A stretch of DNA of 64,000 nt from Thysanoteuthis rhombus (Eukaryota > Mollusca > Cephalopoda > Oegopsida > Thysanoteuthidae). Below, piece after piece: positions 58,775 through 64,000 of this stretch (its first letter is position 1; each line of letters begins with the position of its first letter). The translations under genes and the position numbers were made by a program. The stretch lies in assembly GCA_963457665.1 (NCBI GenBank), contig OY735207.1, positions 37,543,316-37,607,315 of the forward strand. The letters run 5' to 3'. The notes below the pieces were generated by a model that saw only the letters and a program-made list of their open reading frames with translations, searched no databases and was not told where the DNA came from.

Positions 58775-59290
58775 TTTCATCATCATCAGTCTTTTATTGT
58801 CCATCCTTGGACATAGACCCTCCCTGGGATTCACCACACCTCTTTATCGTGGGTATCATGGAGCCAATATTTTCTGAAGCAGTCCAGTTTATCTCGCCAT
58901 CTCATATTCAACTGACCTTGGTTCCACATTCAATCTCTGGGAATCCATGTTCTGAGTTGTGATGCTCATTGGTTGTCTGCCATTCTTGCAACTTGACCAG
59001 CCCATTGCCATTTGAATTTTATAATGGTTTCTATGAGGTCTTGGACTCCTGTTTTTCCTCTAATATACTGTGCTGTCTTGTGATCATTCCATGTGATGTT
59101 AAGCATGATTCTCTCATGTGCAAATTGTATGGTTCTCAGTTTGCCAGTCAGTCTCTTGGCTAGGTTCCATGTTTCAGCTCCATAGGTAATTATTGGGAGG
59201 TTGCATTGGTTATCTCAAAGAACTGATCCTTGTTTTCAATTGTATGACTATTGATTGTACCTCTGTATCTGTGGTAGTTTACTTTCTGCA
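58775..59290 (-). mobile_element. RTE LINE 3' end, ~515 bp
   Basis: (CAT)n is followed by 'ttggacatagaccctccctg', 'cgtgggtatcatggagccaa', 'tctgccattcttgcaacttg', 'ttccatgtttcagctccata' and 'tattgggaggttgcattggt'. The frame is broken on the minus strand. It reaches further 5' than most copies, to about 59290. Confidence 0.85.
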
Positions 59291-59439
59291 AGCAATTCTT
59301 AAGTTTGGTTTTACATGTATTCTTCTATTCAAGTGTGTCACACTGTAATATTAAGTTGTTTAAACTTCTTAAATGGAACACAGTCACTATTATTTATCTC
59401 TGCCAATAAAGTTGGAGAGGTATATTTATTCACTAAAGA

Positions 59440-59930
59440 CTTTCTGCCTATTTGTCTATCCATACGATATCTCCAAAAGTGCTCCATGAATTTCGATTAA
59501 ATTTTGAGATAAGGTGGAAAATATGGTAAGGAAGAAGTTTCTTGAGCGGGATAGACCCAGGAATTTTTCTGGGTTTGAAGTATAATTTTCCATTTTTTCC
59601 CACATACGTTTATGTACATGCTCATAATAGTCCACACGATATCTCCAAAAGTTCTAAATTAATCTCAATCGAATTTCGAAGACGTGATTATAGTTTTGGG
59701 CTAATTCTTGTATAATTATTTCCTTTGAGTTGTAAATATATGTCAGCACCATATGATGTTGTCGAAGGTTCATCTCTGTCCACAAGATATCACCAGAAGG
59801 TTTCAATGAATTTCAATGAAATTTTGTGGATGATGAGGTACTGAAGGAATGGTTAAATTTTGGGGCAGATCCATGAACAATTATCTCCCCTGACAAATGT
59901 GTTGGCAGAGGTGTGTGTTATCTGAGTTCC
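59440..59930 (+). repeat. Mollusc-type interspersed repeat, about three tandem units
   Basis: 'atacgatatctccaaaagtg', 'acacgatatctccaaaagtt' and 'cacaagatatcaccagaagg' open three ~170-base units. Each is followed by an 'aatttc.at.aaatttt' block and an 'aggaagaag' or 'gattatag' block. The last ends near 'ttggcagaggtgtgtgttat'. Same family as 5265-5640 and 6100-6240. Confidence 0.6.
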
Positions 59931-60164
59931 TCCTAATTGATTTTTCACCAGTATTGCTTTCATCCTAATTTTGCTACTTGTTTAAACTCAGAGGAAATGG
60001 GCTTAAGTTGTTTGATTCTTAGTGAAGTATTGCCACAATTGTATTTTGACTAGTTTATCTTTCATCTTTTTGGTGCTTGTTTACACCTAGTAGTAATAGA
60101 TATAATAGTTTAATTTCCTAGAATTTCTTAGGTAGGTAAGTAATAAGTCTGTATGTAGCTTAAT

Positions 60165-60265
60165 GCTGGGAAAAGCATTCACTTTACCCAACAAATATTC
60201 ATTTTTCAGCATTATCTTCTGCCTTGTTAAAACACTTTACCCAAAAACGCACAAGTTGTTAGGCA
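60165..60265 (-). repeat. Dispersed repeat B, copy 6
   Basis: On the minus strand 'aacaaggcagaagataatgc' and 'tgaaaaatgaatatttgttg' match the downstream half of copies 2 and 5. Confidence 0.5.
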
Positions 60266-60385
60266 AGTAGCATGGATCAAAAATACAGAATAAGCTTCAG
60301 ATGAGACATGAACTCGCATCACTTATTCTAATTCAAATCTCGTTGGAAGGTCTTTCTCTATTTCTGATCTGAGCTGCTAACTTTA
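60260..60385 (-). mobile_element. tRNA-derived SINE (family S2), third copy
   Basis: On the minus strand 'gttagcagctcagatcag' (A-box-like), GATGCGAGTTCATGTCTC (B-box-like) and the tail 'agcttattctgtatttttga' + 'tccatgctac' match 42230-42345. Confidence 0.55.
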
Positions 60386-61235
60386 AGGTTGTAGAATAAA
60401 TGTAAGAATAACCTGAGAGTTTTGATTAAAAAAAACAAAAAAAAAAACAAAAAAACAACAGAATAAGACAAAAGAAATACTAGTAAAAAGTTAATTATGG
60501 TGTCACATTGTATTTAGATACTAAGATTTGGGGGGAATGAACTTACTGTAGAATGACATACTAGTAATAAAATTAGTTCAAGATTATGTTCCTAGTAATT
60601 TGAGGATGATTGCTAAGAATATAAAAAAAAGCAACAGGAACTCTATGTGTCTTATTTCAATTTGAAAATATGGAGACGGAGGACTATGCATCAGGAAAGA
60701 GTCTGACATTTTTTATGCATTTAACGCTCATTGGATGTATTCTAGGCAACATTTTTCTAATTTCTAATATGCTTTCAAAATAGAAATATGCACGTGCCGA
60801 GTATTTTCTTTATGAAAATATTTTAGATATATTTTAATGATACTGTGATATATCTTTAAGAAAGATGCCACCAGGTTTACCAGGCGGTGCTGAGCTGAGA
60901 TATTTTTCAACGATCTCCCATAATACTCTCTAGGCAATTTTGTCAGATCCTCTTTTAGTATAAGAGTTCATATGGAATGAGTCAAAATAAAACTGTGCAA
61001 TGAAAGATGGAAATTTAGAATCTGTTTATAAACTGAAGAAAAATCCTCTTTGACTGGGATCAAGTATGATCCTATAGCAGTGTTTTTTTTTTTGTTTTTA
61101 TTTTTGTTTAATTCTTAGAAGCTTTATATAAAATTTTTTAACTTGAAATATCAGTATGAGAGAAACAAAGATTTCATCCATTTGAATGACAACCAAGAGA
61201 ACAAGTATGTTTCTGACAAAGTTTTAACACAATTG
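60386..61235. other. Non-coding DNA
   Basis: Nothing recognised besides an A-rich run at 60427-60465. Confidence 0.4.
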
Positions 61236-61237
61236 AT

Positions 61238-61436
61238 TACATCATCATCATCATCATCATCAGTCTTTCAACGGCTGTCGTCGGACATAGACCTTCCCCA
61301 GGATTCGCAACACTATTCCATCATGGGCATCACGGAGCCAGTACTTTCTGAGTTTGTCTAGCTCGTCTCTCCATCTAATATTCTGCCAGCCTCTGTTACG
61401 CGTGTGATTTTGGGGGATCCATATCATGAGTCGCGA
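61238..61436 (-). mobile_element. RTE LINE 3' end, ~200 bp
   Basis: (CAT)n at 61239-61261 and then 'gtcggacatagaccttcccc', 'catgggcatcacggagccag' and 'attctgccagcctctgttac'. It is truncated after 'atgagtcgcgatgtt'. Confidence 0.85.
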
Positions 61437-61439
61437 TGT

Positions 61440-61800
61440 TGGTTATGGTTTGCGCACTGAAAATCGATTATATATTTAACTATATAACCGTTGAAAAGAG
61501 CCAAAGAATACAACTCCCCCCCCATCCCTTTGATTCATCGTCAATGAGAAAGCATTTGGTAATATCGGAGTCAATACAATGCTAAACTCCTCGATAATTT
61601 TAAAGTTCATCACTTTTAAAATCAGAAATATTTATATCATTTTGAATAAAACGCTCAAATAGATCTCTACTTGACAATTCAGAAAAAAGAACTAAAAAAG
61701 GGTTTCGCAGCCAATAATTTCTCAGAAATAGAGAAAAATTACTACTTCAGATGCAGTAGTTATTGCTTGACAAGAATTTTCTTTTGAACATCCACTTTGC
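61440..61800. other. Non-coding DNA between two RTE copies
   Basis: Nothing recognised; a C run (tccccccccatcc) lies at ~61512. Confidence 0.4.
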
Positions 61801-61801
61801 T

Positions 61802-62222
61802 TTCATCATCATCATCATCATCATCAGTCTTTTGATGTCCATCGTTGGACATAGACCTTCCCCAGGATTTGCCACACTTCTCTATTATGGGCGTCGTGGA
61901 GCCAGTACTTCCTGAACTTGTCTAGCTCGTCTCACCATCTAATATTCTGACGGCCTCGGTTGCGCATGTGATCTTGGGGGATCCATGTCGTGAGTCGTGA
62001 TGTCCATCGGTTGTCTGCCATTCTTGCAACATGTCCCTGACTCTTGTCTTTTCTCAGATGTACTGTACTATTTTGTGGTCTCTCCATGTGAGGCCCAGCA
62101 TTATTCTTTTCATGTGCATGTTGCATGGTTCTCAATTTACGGGTCTGTCTCTTGGTTAAGTTCCATGTTTCAGCTCCATAAGTGACTATTGTGAGGATGC
62201 ATTCACTTTCATATGGTTCCAA
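61802..62222 (-). mobile_element. RTE LINE 3' end with a small internal deletion, ~420 bp
   Basis: The minus-strand frame (96 codons) reads TIVTYGAETWNLTKRQTRKL then HVARMADNRWTSRLTTWIPQ, the RTE C-terminal region. Relative to the copy at 63396 about 45 bases are missing at ~62031, shifting part of the frame (GHVARM is abutted by a wrong-frame stretch). (CAT)n at 61805-61825 closes it. Confidence 0.88.
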
Positions 62223-62224
62223 AT

Positions 62225-63395
62225 ATAGCTTTGGTATATTATTTCTTAATTAGTGGCAAAATACAATCTTGAAGAAAATACATTGGAGTCAAATGATTGA
62301 GATTTTAAGAAACAATGAAATAAAGGTTGTATATTTTTTAAATTTGAGATGTTACAATCAATATCCTCAGCTTTTTGAAATTTTGCTTTACACAATTTAT
62401 TCACTTTTACAAAAAAAGCAAAAAATAACATTTGTTTTGCAGCAAGTCATGATAGAGGCAACATGCACTCTCAGCCTCTCTCTCCAACACCCCAGTTTTC
62501 TGTACCTCAGATCATCTCAACTTTCAATGACTCAGCCAAACATACCATCATCACTGTCTTTTTTGGTCCAGAAATACTGAAAAATTGTTTTCTCAATACA
62601 AAGAAAAAAAAGGATAGCCGGACAAATTACAAATGTATATCTCAATATGCTTCAGGTATTATTAGCTTATTAAGAACAGAAACCTACAATAGCATATTGA
62701 GTGAAAATATTTTACACACAGCTGTATATACATATGTATATTGAAAAGGTTTTTGAAGGGATTCATGTTAGATACTTTTTCTTGAAGTCTACAGGATTCA
62801 ATTCATTGCCAATAATAAAAGAAATCACAGAATTTGTAAAAATTGGCTTGCCAGCATTATCTATTGAGAAGAAAGCCTTTTATCTAATAAATTCAATAAT
62901 GAATAAAGATGGACGATGAACGTTGACCAATTTTATAGATATTGAATGGAAAAAGGTAAAAATTAATTAATGTTTGAGACCTTTATTATCTGACCCATAC
63001 AGGGACAATTCCAAGAATTGGGGCAGTTATTACGTGCATTGTTAACAAATTAATTCTTGACTTCCTGTAAAGAGTCCTTCATATGGCCCTCCTGGCCAAT
63101 AAGGATTCTAAGTAAGAAAGCCACTCCGTAAAATGTTAGATTTTCTTGTTTTACAATCTCTCTACACAATTAAAAAAAATTCTGCATTGTGTTTTTATGA
63201 GACCAGAATCAATTCTAGAATATTTGCTTATTTTTTTTCATTCAATTTATTCCCATCTTATCGGTAGACTATAGTGACCTATCAAATACAAATATGTAAT
63301 TGCATTATGCATATATACTAGTAGGGGTATGCAACATTGCTCGGGCAGAAGAGTGACCAACACTGACAGTATCAAACCTTTGAGTAAAGCAATCT
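62225..63395. other. Non-coding DNA
   Basis: Short overlapping frames at 62269-62919 show no domain. 63316-63350 resembles the repeat end at 28477-28520. Confidence 0.4.
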
Positions 63396-63900
63396 TCATC
63401 ATCATCATCATCATCATCAGTCTTTTAGCGTCCATCGTTGGACATAGACCTTCCCCAGGATTTGCCACACTTCCCTATCATGGGCGTCGCGGAGCCAGTA
63501 CTTCCTCAACTTGTCTAGCTTGTCTCTCCATCTAATATTCTGCCGGCCTCGGTTGCGCATGTGGTCTCGGGGGATCCATGTTGTGAGTCGTGATGTCCAT
63601 CGATTGTCTGCCATTCTTGCAACATGGCCAGCCCACCGCAATTCGAGATTTTTAATGGATTCTATGATGTCTCTAACTCTTGTCTTTTCACGGATGTACT
63701 GTGCTGTTTTGTGGTCTCTCCATGTGAGGCCCAGCATTATTCTTTTCATGCGCACGTTGCATGGTTCTCAATTTACGGGTCTGTCTTGGTTACGTTCCAT
63801 GTTTCAGCTCCATAAGTGACTATTGGGAGGATGCATTGGTTATACACCCTTCTCTTTAGGATTAATGGGATCCTCTCATTTTTGAAGGTTGAGCTTGAAA
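63396..63900 (-). mobile_element. RTE LINE 3' end, best-preserved copy (~500 bp)
   Basis: A 112-codon minus frame (63755-63417) is intact through MLGLTWRDHKTAQYIREKTR, then NLELRWAGHVARMADNRWTS and RKYWLRDAHDREVWQILGKV, ending RWTLKD-TGA. The stop codon itself is the first unit of the (GAT)n tail, so there is no 3'UTR. Upstream the frame is lost near 63760, but homology continues to ~63890 ('cttctctttaggattaatgg'). The reverse transcriptase domain is absent: a typical 5'-truncated insertion. Confidence 0.9.
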
Positions 63901-64000
63901 GTGTTCAAATCATTATACACTCAAATAGATAAATTTTATAAAACAAGTAAATAATTCCATACAAGTCATAGAGATAGTGAACAGTATGAATGCACAAAAA

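Overview
This window looks like AT-rich, repeat-laden chromosomal DNA from an animal, most likely a mollusc and plausibly a coleoid cephalopod. The evidence is long (TA)n and (CA)n tracts, tRNA-derived SINEs whose tails run into (TA)n, RTE-type LINE 3' ends closed by (CAT)n, degenerate copies of a 'tatctccaaaagttct' repeat that I associate with molluscs, and a split gene with GT-AG splice sites. Nothing bacterial, viral or CRISPR-like is present. The host assignment is inference, because no host gene here is diagnostic of a species.

Gene content is very low. The only convincing host coding sequence lies on the minus strand: a 2.8 kb exon (16035-18835) with a canonical acceptor, a short 5'UTR carrying two minimal upstream ORFs, a well-placed ATG at 18772 and a strong donor at 16034. 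It encodes 912 codons of mostly disordered Pro/Arg/Ser/Gln-rich protein. The last ~45 residues and a short upstream motif resemble, from memory, the start of the KIAA0513/SBF2-domain family. About 65 bases downstream is a candidate 27- or 33-nt microexon (15938-15970). Further downstream exons were not recognised. If the gene continues leftward, the first 15.9 kb is intron, including a ~1 kb polypurine 27-bp minisatellite (14307-15053) that would be polypyrimidine in the pre-mRNA.

The rest is transposon debris. RTE LINEs supply most of it: reverse-transcriptase remnants at 23000-24215 and 30138-30960, plus 5'-truncated 3' ends at 15656, 27017, 32223, 47790, 58775, 61238, 61802 and 63396, and a second subfamily near 13220. 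A different LINE tail lies at 3540-3880. DNA transposons are represented by a decayed hAT transposase (19905-21167), a TIR-bounded hAT-like element (8309-9244) and two small mariner-like MITEs (18921-19128, 44380-44682). At least three tRNA-derived SINE families occur.

The most interesting structural signals are hammerhead-ribozyme-like motifs. A near-complete type I fold lies at 42120-42169 (minus), an intact core sits inside a 177-bp near-perfect palindrome at 9307-9483, and a weaker core is at 41576-41606. They resemble the ribozymes described in Penelope-like retroelements and retrozymes. Other tandem arrays are a 39-bp minisatellite (11899-12361), a degenerate ~38-bp array interrupted by an RTE insertion (26640-27670) and a 30-bp array (50560-50935).

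All homology calls were made by eye and from memory; no alignment or search was run.
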